Below are positions 7,407 through 16,528 of a stretch of 64,000 nucleotides of DNA, piece after piece (within the stretch, counting starts at the first letter, position 1; each line of letters opens with the position of its first letter). The notes beneath the pieces are model-generated. The model was not told where the DNA came from, ran no database searches, and worked only from the letters and a program-made list of their open reading frames with translations. Source of the DNA: a bacterium (lineage in GTDB: Bacteria; Oederibacteriota; CAKKQC01); contig CAKKQC010000040.1 in the NCBI GenBank assembly GCA_919901855.1, positions 62,001-126,000 on the forward strand. The letters run 5' to 3'. The position numbers and the translations under genes were made by a program.

Positions 7407-10013
7407 ATGCCCGTACGGCGTCCCGCTCCCGGAACCGGCCCTGTCGCGGTCAAACCGCGGATCTACCGCGGGCGCCACCTTGCGGAGATCGCGTTCCCGC
7501 TCGGCGGTATCGGCACGGGCAACGTCTCGCTCGGCGGCTACGGCCAGCTCCAGGACTGGGAGCTGTTCAACCGGCCCGGGAAGGGCCTCGACCTCCAGGA
7601 CACGTTCTTCGCCGTGTGGGCGCAGGCTGCGGGCCGCGAACCGGTGGCCGCGGTGCTCGAAGCCGAGGCGCCCCCGCCGTTTACCGGTTCGTACGGCTTT
7701 CGCGGGCGGGTCGCCCCGGGCCTGCCGCGTCTCGCGTCGTCCTCATTCACGAGCACGTATCCCTTCGCGCGGGTGAAGCTCGAGGACCCCGCGCTGCCGG
7801 TGGCGGCGTCGCTGGAGGCGTTCACGCCCTTCGTGCCGCTCCGCGACATCGACTCCGGCCTGCCCGCGGCCGTATTCCTCTGGACGCTCGCGAACCGGAG
7901 CCGCCGGAAGGTCGCGGCGTCGGTCGCGTTCTCGCTCCTGAATCCGATCGGGCTGGACGGCACCGAGGACTCGGTGGGAGCGCGGAACGCGGCGTTCGGC
8001 GGAAACCGCAACGATCTGGTGCACGACCGGCACGTCTGGGCGCTCCACATGACGAGTGGGCGGTATGCGCCCGGGGACGTGCGGCACGGCTCGCTCGCGG
8101 CGGGCGTCCTGTGGCCGCGCGTCAGCGCGGTTACCCGCTGGCCCGTCCAGCCGGGCTGGGGCCTCTGGGACCTCATGGAGGTCTGGCGGGAGTTCGCGGC
8201 CACGGGGCGGATCAAGGGTCCGTCGGATCCCTCGGTGTCCCCGGACGGTCGCACGGAGCGCGGGACGCTAGCCGCCCTCCTCGACCTCGAGCCGGGCGAG
8301 ACGCTCACGGTGCCCTTCGTGCTGACCTGGAACTTCCCGAACCGGCGGAACGACTGGAACACGGAGCCGGAGGTGCGCGGGAAGATCATCCGGAACTACT
8401 ACACGACCTGGTTCCCGGACGCGGCCGCGAGCCTTGCCTACGTCGTGCGCGAGTTCGACCGGCTCCAGCGCGAGTCCCGGGACTTCGAGCGCGCCTTCTG
8501 GGGCTCGACCCTGCCGTGGGACGTCCTCGAGTCCGCGGGGAATCAGCTCGCGACCGTCCGGTCGCCCTCCGGGTGGCGGGACGCCGAGGGGCGGTTCTTC
8601 GGGTTCGAGGGCTGCGGGTGCGGGTACGACGCCGGGGGGGATCGCACCGGGTGTTGTCCGCTCAACTGCACGCACGTCTGGAACTACGCCCAGACTCTCG
8701 CATACCTCTTTCCCGAGCTGGAACGGACCATGCGCACGACCGACTTCATGATCAACACGCATCCCGGCGGGGACATGGCGTTTCGCACGCTGGCGCCGGT
8801 GGAAGCCGGGGCGCTCTGGAACCACGCGCCGGCCGCGGACGGCCAGATGGGCACCATCATCCGGCTCTACCGCGACTGGCAGATCTCGGGGGATCTCGAG
8901 TTCCTGAAGGCGCTCTGGCCGAAGGCGAAGGAGGCGCTCGAGTTCGCCTGGAAGGCCTGGGATGCCGACCGGGACGGGATCATGGAGGGCGAGCAGCACA
9001 ACACGTTCGATATCGAGTTCTACGGTCCCAACCCGCTGACGACTGTGCTCTACCTTGGGGCCCTGCGGGCCGGGGAGGAGATGGCAGTGGCCGTCGGGGA
9101 CTCCGGCGCCGCCGCCGAGTACCGCCGCGTGTTCGAGGCGGGGTCCCGGAAGGCGGCGGAGCTCCTATGGAACGGCGAGTACTTCGTCCAACCCGACCCC
9201 GAATCGATAGCGAAACCCAACCAGCACGGCGACGGGTGCCTGGCGGACCAGCTCCTCGGCCAGTGGATGGCGCACCTGACCGGCCTGGGCTACCTCCTGC
9301 CCGAGGCGAAGGTGAAGAAGGCGATTCTCGCCATCCACCGGCACAACTTCCGCCCGTCGCTCCGGGGTCTCGTGAACACCGGCCGCGTCTACGCCCACCA
9401 GGACGAGGGGGGCGTGCTGGAATGCACGTGGCCGGGCGGCGGGCGCCCGAAGGCGCCGTTCCCGTACGCGGACGAGGTCTGGACGGGCTCCGAGTACCAG
9501 GTCGCCGCGCACCTGATCTGGGAGGGCCGCGTCCGCGAGGGGCTCGAGATCGTGAGCGCCGTCCGGGCCCGCCACGACGGCGAGCGGCGCAACCCGTTCA
9601 ACGAGCCCGAGTGCGGCAACCACTACGTCCGGGGGCTGTCGAGCTGGTCGCTCCTGCTGGCGCTTTCCGGGTTCCGGTGGTCGGCGCCCGAGCAATCGAT
9701 GCGATTCGTGCCGGCCCTGGCGGGGCCCCGGTTTGCGAGCTTCTTCTCGACCGGGACGGCGTGGGGGACGGCGGCCCAGGGCGTCCGGGGGCGCCGCGGA
9801 CTGGTGACCCTGACGGTGGCGGCGGGGACGCTCTCGGTGCGGCGGCTCCGTCTCGATCCAGGTTTCGTGCGGCTGGAGCGCGCCTGGATCGAGCCGGGCA
9901 TGACCTTCCTGCGGGGGGCGTTGGAGCGCCGGAAGGGCGAGGCGCTGGTCGAGTTCGCGGACCGGGTGGAGGTCCAGGGCGGCCAGGCGCTCGTCGTGAG
10001 TTTCTCCCGGTGA
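7407..10013 (+). CDS. GH116-family (GBA2/DUF608-like) beta-glycosidase
   Basis: 868 residues. The N-terminal domain (IAFPLGGIGTGNVSLGGYG, LQDWELFNRPGKG) and the (alpha/alpha)6 domain match glycoside hydrolase family 116, the non-lysosomal glucosylceramidase group. Conserved blocks include WNYAQTLAYLFPELERTMR, QHNTFDIEFYGPN, LADQLLGQW and DEVWTGSEYQVAAHLIWEG. No signal peptide is visible, so it should act in the cytoplasm on glucosides, xylosides or glycolipids. It ends 13 bases before exbB, which suggests cotranscription with the TonB system, perhaps linking sugar uptake to breakdown (inference). The start ATG is weakly supported: no clear ribosome site. Confidence 0.88.
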   Translation: MPVRRPAPGTGPVAVKPRIYRGRHLAEIAFPLGGIGTGNVSLGGYGQLQDWELFNRPGKGLDLQDTFFAVWAQAAGREPVAAVLEAEAPPPFTGSYGFRGRVAPGLPRLASSSFTSTYPFARVKLEDPALPVAASLEAFTPFVPLRDIDSGLPAAVFLWTLANRSRRKVAASVAFSLLNPIGLDGTEDSVGARNAAFGGNRNDLVHDRHVWALHMTSGRYAPGDVRHGSLAAGVLWPRVSAVTRWPVQPGWGLWDLMEVWREFAATGRIKGPSDPSVSPDGRTERGTLAALLDLEPGETLTVPFVLTWNFPNRRNDWNTEPEVRGKIIRNYYTTWFPDAAASLAYVVREFDRLQRESRDFERAFWGSTLPWDVLESAGNQLATVRSPSGWRDAEGRFFGFEGCGCGYDAGGDRTGCCPLNCTHVWNYAQTLAYLFPELERTMRTTDFMINTHPGGDMAFRTLAPVEAGALWNHAPAADGQMGTIIRLYRDWQISGDLEFLKALWPKAKEALEFAWKAWDADRDGIMEGEQHNTFDIEFYGPNPLTTVLYLGALRAGEEMAVAVGDSGAAAEYRRVFEAGSRKAAELLWNGEYFVQPDPESIAKPNQHGDGCLADQLLGQWMAHLTGLGYLLPEAKVKKAILAIHRHNFRPSLRGLVNTGRVYAHQDEGGVLECTWPGGGRPKAPFPYADEVWTGSEYQVAAHLIWEGRVREGLEIVSAVRARHDGERRNPFNEPECGNHYVRGLSSWSLLLALSGFRWSAPEQSMRFVPALAGPRFASFFSTGTAWGTAAQGVRGRRGLVTLTVAAGTLSVRRLRLDPGFVRLERAWIEPGMTFLRGALERRKGEALVEFADRVEVQGGQALVVSFSR

Positions 10014-10026
10014 ACCGGGGCTGACG

Positions 10027-10596
10027 ATGGAGCTCCTGCGCCATGTGGCCTTTGCCGGTGGTGAATGGGTCATCTGGGTCCTCGCCGCGCTGTCGGTGCT
10101 CGCCGTCGCGGTCGCCCTGGAGCGGGCGTTCGTGTTCTGGCGGGAGGGCGTCCTGTCCCCGCGCCAGATCGCTGTGGCCGAAGCCCGGCTGCGATCCGCC
10201 GGGGGCGCGCCGGTCCTGCCCCCGTTCATGGCCCGGCGACTGTTTACGGAAGGGCTCGGCGAGGCGGCGGCGGGACGGATCCGGGACCGGCTCGACCTGG
10301 AGCGGCGGCTCGTGATCCTGGGCACGCTCGGTGCGCTCGCGCCGTTCGTCGGGCTGTTCGGCACCGTGCTCGGCATCATCCGGGCCTTCCGCGACCTCGC
10401 CCAGGTGGGCGCGGGGCATCCGGAGATCGTGATGCAGGGGATCGCGGAAGCCCTGATCGCCACCGCCCTCGGCATCCTCGTCGCCGTCGTCTCGCTGACC
10501 TGCTACAACCTGCTAAACCGGCGGATCAAGGAGGCGTTCGCGGAAGCCGAACGCCTCGAGCTGCTCCATGGCCGCGCCCTCGACCGGGGACGATAA
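10027..10596 (+). CDS. exbB: ExbB/TolQ/MotA-family proton channel subunit
   Basis: 189 residues with three membrane segments (about 15-35, 97-120 and 140-165). The core GTLGALAPFVGLFGTVLGII and the GIAEALIATALGILVAV segment are diagnostic. With ExbD it uses the proton motive force to energise TonB. It overlaps exbD by 29 bases, so translation is coupled. TolQ is the alternative, but the adjoining tonB and receptor favour ExbB. Confidence 0.92.
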   Translation: MELLRHVAFAGGEWVIWVLAALSVLAVAVALERAFVFWREGVLSPRQIAVAEARLRSAGGAPVLPPFMARRLFTEGLGEAAAGRIRDRLDLERRLVILGTLGALAPFVGLFGTVLGIIRAFRDLAQVGAGHPEIVMQGIAEALIATALGILVAVVSLTCYNLLNRRIKEAFAEAERLELLHGRALDRGR

Positions 10597-10975
10597 CCGC
10601 GAGATCACGGACATCAACGTGACGCCCCTCGTGGACGTCACGCTGGTCCTCCTCGTGATCTTCATGGTGACCGCGAGCCTCATGATCACCCGCGTCTTGC
10701 CCGTCAAGCTTCCCGAGTCCGCGACCGGCGCGCCCGCGGGGCAGGTGACCTGGCAGGTCGTGCTACTGCGGGGGCCCGGGTACCTGCTCAACGGAAAGCG
10801 GATGACCGGGGACGAGCTCGCAGCGAAGGTGCGCGCGGAAGTCCGACTGCGTTCCTCGCTCCGCGTGGATCTCGCGGCCGACGGAGGGCTGTCCTACCGC
10901 GAGATCGTCGCGGCGCTCGACTTGCTCAAGCAGCAGGGCGTCCGCCATGTCGCGCTCTCGGTGGTGCCACGGTGA
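10568..10975 (+). CDS. exbD: ExbD/TolR-family proton channel subunit
   Basis: 135 residues. DINVTPLVDVTLVLLVIFMV contains the conserved membrane Asp that carries protons through the ExbB/ExbD stator. A short periplasmic domain (about residues 50-135) follows. The stop overlaps the GTG start of tonB (GTGA). Confidence 0.93.
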   Translation: MAAPSTGDDNREITDINVTPLVDVTLVLLVIFMVTASLMITRVLPVKLPESATGAPAGQVTWQVVLLRGPGYLLNGKRMTGDELAAKVRAEVRLRSSLRVDLAADGGLSYREIVAALDLLKQQGVRHVALSVVPR

Positions 10976-11583
10976 GCGCGTCCCGGCCCGGCTTCGCCGT
11001 CTTCCTCGGGGTGTCGGTCGTCCTCCATCTGGCGGCAGCCGGCGCGCTGCGCGCCGGGATCGGGACGACGGAACGTGCAGGGGAGGAGATGGTCATCGAT
11101 CTCACGGGGTCGTTCCGCACGCGTGCCGTCGCCCAAGCGGTTTCCGCCCCGCCCCCCGCTCCGGTTGAGGCGGCGGGGCGCGATGTTTCCATCGGCGCCG
11201 AACCGTCCCGGGATGCGACGATCGGCCAGGGCGCGGGGGAGGATGAGGAGGCCGGCGATCCTGCCGCCCCGCTGGTTGGCATCACCGCACTCCCCGAGCT
11301 GAAGGATCGGGGGGCCTTGCGGGAGAAACTCGAGCGGTACTACCCGCCGGAAGCGCGCGCCCGCGGCATCGAGGGGGTCGTCACGCTCGAGGTCGTCGTG
11401 AGCTCGCGCGGCCGAATCGTCTCCGCCCGGGCGGTCAGGGCCGATCCCGCGGCGTTCGCGGCCGAGTTCTCCGGGGCTGCGGTCTCTCTCGCCCGCGAGC
11501 TCGAGTTCACGCCCGCCTACCTGGGTGCCCGGCCGGTCGCGGTCCGTATCCGCCTGCCCGTCCGGTTCGAGATCGAGCGCTGA
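10972..11583 (+). CDS. tonB: TonB-family energy transducer
   Basis: 203 residues from a GTG start overlapping the exbD stop. One N-terminal membrane helix (FAVFLGVSVVLHLAAAGAL), a short linker with a few prolines (SAPPPAPVE) and a C-terminal TonB domain (YYPPEARARGIEGVVTLEVV, ending VRIRLPVRFEI). The linker is much shorter and less Pro/Lys-rich than in Escherichia coli TonB. The partner receptor begins six bases downstream. Confidence 0.9.
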   Translation: MSASRPGFAVFLGVSVVLHLAAAGALRAGIGTTERAGEEMVIDLTGSFRTRAVAQAVSAPPPAPVEAAGRDVSIGAEPSRDATIGQGAGEDEEAGDPAAPLVGITALPELKDRGALREKLERYYPPEARARGIEGVVTLEVVVSSRGRIVSARAVRADPAAFAAEFSGAAVSLARELEFTPAYLGARPVAVRIRLPVRFEIER

Positions 11584-11588
11584 GCGAA

Positions 11589-13793
11589 GTGAGCGGGAAG
11601 CGGCGGACGGCCGCGTCCATGGCGGTCGCGTGCGCCGCCGTGCTGGCGGCGCCGCTCTCCCGTGCCGACCCGGAAGCAACGGCTAGTCTGCGCGGCATCG
11701 TCTTTGAGCTGGGCACCCGTCGCCCGGTGGCCGGGGCGGAAGCGTCCGTCGACGGCCGTCCGGCCGCTGTGACTGACGATCGCGGGGCCTTCGTCGTCGA
11801 CTCCCTGCCGCCGGGGCTGCACGAGGTCCGCGTCGCGGCGTTCGGGTACGAGCCCCTCAGGGCGTCGGTCACGCTGACGCGGAGCCTCGAAGGGCGTCCC
11901 TTCTATCTGGAGCCCGGACTAGGCGCCCTGCCCGAGGTCGAGGTCGTCGCGCGGGTCCGCCGCGAGCCGTCCCGGCAGGCGATGACGCGCGCGGAATTGG
12001 CCGCCGTGCCCGCGACGGCGGGGGACCCCCTGCGAGCGGTCACGGCGCTTCCGGGGGTCTCCGCGGCGTCCGACATCGACAGCAACCTGTATGTCCGGGG
12101 CGGCGGGCCGAACGACAACGCCATGTACGTGGACGGTATTCCGGCCGGCTACCCGTACCATTTCCAGGGCGTGGCTTCGACTTTCCAGGCAGACGCGATC
12201 GAGACGCTCTCGTTCTACAGCGGCGGGTTCCCGGCCAGGTTCGGCAACCGGACCGGGGGCATTTTCGACCTCTCGACGCGGTCGGAGGTCCCGGACCGGT
12301 TCGCGGGCGCGTTCGACGTCAGCCTGATCGCCTCTTCGCTCGTGGTCGCCTCTCCGCTCCCCGCGCCCGGACTGTCCGTGTTCGCGGCCGGGCGGCGCGG
12401 ATACTTCGACTTCGTGGTGCCGCACGGAGTCAGGGACACGGCCGTGCCGCGTTACGACGACTACCTGGTGAAAGTCACGCTGACGGGGACCGGGTGGGGG
12501 GTCGCCACCCTCGAGGCGTTCGGGGCGGACGATACCGCGGTGGCGCAGGTGCGCAGCCGGACGGACCCGTCCGTGCAGGGGGAGTTCGACTGGCGCCACG
12601 CGTTCCACGTGGCCGCCCTTCGGCGCGAGCCCGCGGGGGGCGGTCCGGGGCTGTCGGCCGTACTGGCGGGGACGCTGTCGCGGCAGTCCGTGGACCTCGG
12701 GCAGGGGTACTTCTTCAACGAGTCCCCGGAATCCGCCTACACGCGGATTTCGGGCCGCCTGGACGCGGGCGCGCATCGCGCTGCCGCGGGGGCGGAGGCC
12801 ACGGTCACCCGGCACCGGCTGGACACGTACTTCGCCCGGTTCCCGTCCGAGGGGCAGGGGACGTACTCGTTCAGCCTGCTGACGAAGATCCGGTCCACGA
12901 GCCGGCTCATGGAACGTCAGGGCGGGGTGTGGCTCTCCGATCGTTGGGAGCCGAATCCCGGGAGCTGGATCGAGGTTGGCGCGCGAGCGGACGGCGACAC
13001 CAGGGCGCGTCGCGTGACACCCGCCCCCCGGGTGGCGGGACGAATCGCCGTGGCCCGGGGTCTGGGCGTGCAGGCCGCCGGGGGGCTCTACCTGCAGCCG
13101 CCCCAGACGCTCGAAGTCGCGCCGGACTGGGGCAATCCGCACCTCGCGTCCAGCCGGGCGTGGCACGGGATCCTGGGCGCGGTGGCGGAGCGCGGGGGCT
13201 GGGTCGCGTCGGTGGAGGCGTACGTGAAGCGGTACGACGACCTGGTGACGCCGGATCCGGCCGCGATCTACGCGAACAAGGGCTCGGGGTACGCGCGCGG
13301 GGCCGAGGTGCTCGTGCGCCGCTCGTTCGAGGAGCGGCTCGCGGGCTGGCTCGGCTATGCCTGGGCGGCTTCCCGGCGGCGCGACGCGCCCGGCGGGGAC
13401 CTGCGGCGGTCGGACTACGACCTGCCCCATGCGGTGACCGCGGTCGGCCGGGGCCGGCTCACGAAGGCCCTGACCGTCTCCGCCCGCTGGCGCTGGTCCA
13501 CGGGTCTTCCGTACACGCCGGTGACCGGCCAGACTGCCGACGCGACGGGGGCGGCGGTGCCCGTCTTCGGCGCCGTGAACTCGCGGCGCCTCCCCGCATA
13601 TCACCGGCTGGACCTCCGGGCCGAGTACCGGGTGCGGTTTGAGACCTGGACGCTGGTGCCGTACCTCGAGCTGCTGAATGCGTACGACCGCCGTAACCTC
13701 GCGACGGTCGTCTGGACCAGCAATTACTCGGGCGAGCGGCGCATCCGTCAGTTGCCGCGGACGCTCTTCTTCGGGTTGGGGGCGACCTTCTGA
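11589..13793 (+). CDS. TonB-dependent outer-membrane receptor with carboxypeptidase-like N-terminal domain
   Basis: 734 residues from a GTG start. Signal peptide to about residue 25, then a carboxypeptidase-regulatory-like domain (LRGIVFELGTRRPVAGAEAS; about 30-100), a plug (LRAVTALPGVSAASDIDSNL, YVRGGGPNDNAMYVDGIP) and a beta-barrel ending in Phe (FFGLGATF), as outer-membrane proteins do. The N-terminal domain arrangement resembles SusC-like and other receptors for large substrates. The ligand cannot be told. It is energised by the exbB-exbD-tonB genes immediately upstream and the four are probably one operon. Confidence 0.92.
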   Translation: MSGKRRTAASMAVACAAVLAAPLSRADPEATASLRGIVFELGTRRPVAGAEASVDGRPAAVTDDRGAFVVDSLPPGLHEVRVAAFGYEPLRASVTLTRSLEGRPFYLEPGLGALPEVEVVARVRREPSRQAMTRAELAAVPATAGDPLRAVTALPGVSAASDIDSNLYVRGGGPNDNAMYVDGIPAGYPYHFQGVASTFQADAIETLSFYSGGFPARFGNRTGGIFDLSTRSEVPDRFAGAFDVSLIASSLVVASPLPAPGLSVFAAGRRGYFDFVVPHGVRDTAVPRYDDYLVKVTLTGTGWGVATLEAFGADDTAVAQVRSRTDPSVQGEFDWRHAFHVAALRREPAGGGPGLSAVLAGTLSRQSVDLGQGYFFNESPESAYTRISGRLDAGAHRAAAGAEATVTRHRLDTYFARFPSEGQGTYSFSLLTKIRSTSRLMERQGGVWLSDRWEPNPGSWIEVGARADGDTRARRVTPAPRVAGRIAVARGLGVQAAGGLYLQPPQTLEVAPDWGNPHLASSRAWHGILGAVAERGGWVASVEAYVKRYDDLVTPDPAAIYANKGSGYARGAEVLVRRSFEERLAGWLGYAWAASRRRDAPGGDLRRSDYDLPHAVTAVGRGRLTKALTVSARWRWSTGLPYTPVTGQTADATGAAVPVFGAVNSRRLPAYHRLDLRAEYRVRFETWTLVPYLELLNAYDRRNLATVVWTSNYSGERRIRQLPRTLFFGLGATF

Positions 13794-13803
13794 TCGCGTT
13801 TGC

Positions 13804-13812
13804 TACGATAAT
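13804..13812 (+). promoter_or_regulatory. -10 region (TACGATAAT) upstream of the outer-membrane barrel gene
   Basis: An AT-rich TACGATAAT stands out from the GC-rich surroundings. A start here would give a leader of about 28 bases containing GAAGGGGGG (13831-13839) before the ATG at 13847. No clear -35. Confidence 0.45.
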
Positions 13813-13846
13813 GGGAATGCATTCTGTCCGGAAGGGGGGCCTCCAG

Positions 13847-15400
13847 ATGATGATCAGGTTCGTGGCCGTACTCGCGCTGTTTGCCGCCGTGCCGGGGCCC
13901 GCCGGGGCTTCGGAGGTCCGCACCGCCGCCATCGGGGGCATCGAAGGCGCGGTCGACGACGAGGCGACCGCCTTCTCCCTGTTCAACCTCGACAACGCGG
14001 CCGGGCTGGGCCTGCTGGACCGGGAGAACCGGCTCGACTGGGCGATCGGACTCGGGGGCGCGACGCAGCAGGTCGACAACGGGTCGGTTACGACGAAGCG
14101 GACCCTGGGTGACGCCGTCCTGCGGTCGCCGGGAGGGCGGTACGAGGGGCTGGTCTGGTGGCTGTCGGGCAGCGATGTCGTCCGGTTGTCTGCCGACATG
14201 GATCTTGCCACGCTGAAGACCGCCACGACGCCTCCGGAGCCGGACGCCGATCAGAAGGTATCCTTCTCGAACAGTTTCCTGGCCGTACAGTACGGACGCC
14301 GGCTCGGCGAGAACCTCGCCCTTGGCGTCATCGTCCGCCCCCGGTTCGGGGCCCTGACACTTCCATCGACGTCGCCAGCCGGGATGCCCCGCATCACGAA
14401 GAACACCAACTCGTTCTCCATGCTGGACTTCAATGTAGGCGCGGGCCTCCGGGTCCCGATGCGGGAATCGGCGCTGATGCTGGGCCTGAACTTCCAGCCG
14501 TACAACGATGCGCCGGACGTGCTGGCGCTCCTGGACCCGGCGTCCCTGGGGTCGGTGAATTCGGGCGGGTTCAAGCTGAAGCGCGAGATCGTGGTCGAGA
14601 ACGGGATCAAGCAGACGATGGAGGTCACACCTGCGGGGTCCGTTCTCGGCCTGCAGGGGACGCTGGCCGGGAGGGGCCCGTTCGAGGGTGTCTTCGCGCT
14701 CGATATCACGTCCGCCGTGTCCAAGGAGAAGGACACGACCGATGCGTCCGCGGTCGCGGGCGGTGCCGCCAAGACGGAGGAGGGGACGCTGAGCACCTTC
14801 TCGCGGACCCGGTGGACCATGGGCGGCCGGTATCGCTTCGCTCTCGGCGAGTTCGCGTCTCTCCGGACCGCCCTGACCCTGCATGGCGAGCCGAGTAAGA
14901 CCGAGGCCGAGGACTTTCCCAACTCGACCGCGGTGCTCAACACCACGAAGGGCAATCCCGTGACTCTGGCGCTGGGCATCGCCTACCACACCGTCCAGGG
15001 GTTGACCGTGGGGCTGGGCTGGGACAACACCGGCGACACCCAGACGACGACCAACGCATCCGGCGGGACGACCCGGCAGGTCAAGCCGTCGGTGTCGAGC
15101 ATTCGGCTCGGGGGCGAGTACTGGTTCACGCCCGCGTTCGCGGGACGGCTGGCGCTCGTGTCGGCCGTGTCCCAGCAGGAGGACAACGATCCCTTGACAC
15201 CTCCGGCGGGAAGCTCACCGGACAATCCGAAGACGAAAGACGGGGCGATCGTGGTCGGGGCCGGCTACAAGGCCTCGCCCGTGTGCCTCGACCTGCTGAT
15301 CGCCGTCCACTCGATCACGGAAGATCCGGCGCCGGCCCCCCCGGTCAAGCTGACGAACGGACGACTCGACATCGTGCTGGCGGCCAAGCTGGTCTTCTGA
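13847..15400 (+). CDS. Outer-membrane beta-barrel protein, FadL/OmpP1-like in outline
   Basis: 517 residues. The start at 13847 is chosen because it follows GAAGGGGGG, whereas the earlier in-frame ATG at 13811 lies inside the likely -10 box. Signal peptide MMIRFVAVLALFAAVPGPAGA. The mature protein contains repeated amphipathic strands (RFALGEFASLRTALTLHG, VTLALGIAYHTVQGLTVGLG) and ends LAAKLVF with a terminal Phe. It could be a FadL/OmpP1-type channel for hydrophobic compounds or simply an abundant porin. It is convergent with the minus-strand gene ending at 15423, and I see no terminator hairpin between them. Confidence 0.7.
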   Translation: MMIRFVAVLALFAAVPGPAGASEVRTAAIGGIEGAVDDEATAFSLFNLDNAAGLGLLDRENRLDWAIGLGGATQQVDNGSVTTKRTLGDAVLRSPGGRYEGLVWWLSGSDVVRLSADMDLATLKTATTPPEPDADQKVSFSNSFLAVQYGRRLGENLALGVIVRPRFGALTLPSTSPAGMPRITKNTNSFSMLDFNVGAGLRVPMRESALMLGLNFQPYNDAPDVLALLDPASLGSVNSGGFKLKREIVVENGIKQTMEVTPAGSVLGLQGTLAGRGPFEGVFALDITSAVSKEKDTTDASAVAGGAAKTEEGTLSTFSRTRWTMGGRYRFALGEFASLRTALTLHGEPSKTEAEDFPNSTAVLNTTKGNPVTLALGIAYHTVQGLTVGLGWDNTGDTQTTTNASGGTTRQVKPSVSSIRLGGEYWFTPAFAGRLALVSAVSQQEDNDPLTPPAGSSPDNPKTKDGAIVVGAGYKASPVCLDLLIAVHSITEDPAPAPPVKLTNGRLDIVLAAKLVF

Positions 15401-15422
15401 CGAGCCAGCCGAGTCCGGAGCC

Positions 15423-15776
15423 TCAGGGCGCGAGAAGGATCGTAAGCGTCGCGGCTGTCGCGACGAGTCCCAGCAGGAGTGCCGCGGTCAGGCGGAGGAG
15501 ACGCACGGGGCCGGCGATGCGGCGCCGGAGCTGCCGGCGGAGCGCGCCGGACATTCCCGACCCGGCGGCGCCGGACGGCTGGGGGGCCGCAAAGCGTCCG
15601 AACAGGGACTTCGCGATCGTATCGGTCAACCGCTCGGTCGCGACGGCGAGCGACCAGAAGAGACCCGCGGCCAGCCCCGCGACCGCGCCGGCGACGGGCA
15701 GGAGCCAGCGGACGAAGAAACCCGGCGTCCGGCACAGCAGGGAGGGCGCGAGGGCGATCAGCGTTCCCAGCGCCAT
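15423..15776 (-). CDS. Small membrane protein of unknown function
   Basis: 117 residues from the ATG at 15776. Two hydrophobic stretches near the N-terminus (MALGTLIALAPSLL and LLPVAGAVAGLAAGLFW), a basic middle part and a final membrane helix (LLRLTAALLLGLVATAATLT). No family recognised. The frame remains open upstream to the end of the permease gene, but only CTG or ATA codons could start there, so the N-terminus may be longer by about 30 residues (LDNPGLLRRVGGRLIRWW). It is the last gene of a minus-strand trio with the FtsX-like permease and the PqqD-like protein. Confidence 0.5.
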   Translation of the reverse strand: MALGTLIALAPSLLCRTPGFFVRWLLPVAGAVAGLAAGLFWSLAVATERLTDTIAKSLFGRFAAPQPSGAAGSGMSGALRRQLRRRIAGPVRLLRLTAALLLGLVATAATLTILLAP

Positions 15777-15859
15777 GCCGCCCAGTCCGTAGGGGAGCCA
15801 CCACCGGATCAGGCGCCCGCCGACGCGCCGCAGGAGGCCGGGATTATCCAGGGCGCGTA

Positions 15860-16528
15860 TTACACTTCCTTGCGCATCGCTTCGACGGGCTGCATGCGGG
15901 CGGCGATGAGCGACGGGTAGATGGCGGCCATGACCGACAGGACGGAGCCGAGCAGGACGGTCATAGCCACGCCGCCGGCCAGGCGGTTCCACGGGGCGCC
16001 CGTCAGGACGGCGCGTCCGTAGAGTGAGGCGTCGAGGGCCAGGCATGAAGCGAGGCCCGCCACGCCGCCGACCGTGGAGCTCAGGGTGCCCAGCAGGAGC
16101 GCCTCGATGAGGAAGAGTTTCACCACGAAGCTGTTGAGGGCGCCGAGACACTTCATTGTCCCGATCTCCTTGATCCGTTCGGTGACGGACATGAGGAGCG
16201 CGTTGGTGACGCCGACGAGGCAGACGACCATCGAGGTTCCGATGAGCCACATCTCGCGTGCCGCCAGCCCGCCTCCGGTCTCCTCGAGGTCGATTCCGCG
16301 CCGCTGGAGCGCGAAGTTGACGTCCGGGTCGTTCAGGGCGATGAGTCCCCGCAGGAGGTCGTGGCCGGTGACGGTGAAGGCGAGGAAGGCGCAGGCGAGG
16401 GCGATCGAGCTCGACGTGATAGCTGAGCGTCCGAACCGGACCTTGAGGCTCATGAGGGCGATCTCGAGGGCCTTGTGCCACGGCAGGACCCGCTGGCGTC
16501 CGGGGACCCTGGGGAGCGAGGTGGCCAT
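15860..16528 (-). CDS. Miniature FtsX/MacB-like permease
   Basis: 222 residues. A first helix (SIALACAFLAFTVTG) is followed by a short extracytoplasmic stretch of about 40 residues and three helices. The stretch VTNALLMSVTERIKEIGTMK, with LGAL just after it, is the hallmark of FtsX-type ABC permeases. The end AAIYPSLIAARMQPVEAMRK is equally typical. MacB and FtsX have a much larger extracytoplasmic domain; here it is nearly absent. The start ATG shares its A with the TGA of the PqqD-like gene, so they are translationally coupled. No ABC ATPase is encoded nearby. Confidence 0.75.
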   Translation of the reverse strand: MATSLPRVPGRQRVLPWHKALEIALMSLKVRFGRSAITSSSIALACAFLAFTVTGHDLLRGLIALNDPDVNFALQRRGIDLEETGGGLAAREMWLIGTSMVVCLVGVTNALLMSVTERIKEIGTMKCLGALNSFVVKLFLIEALLLGTLSSTVGGVAGLASCLALDASLYGRAVLTGAPWNRLAGGVAMTVLLGSVLSVMAAIYPSLIAARMQPVEAMRKEV

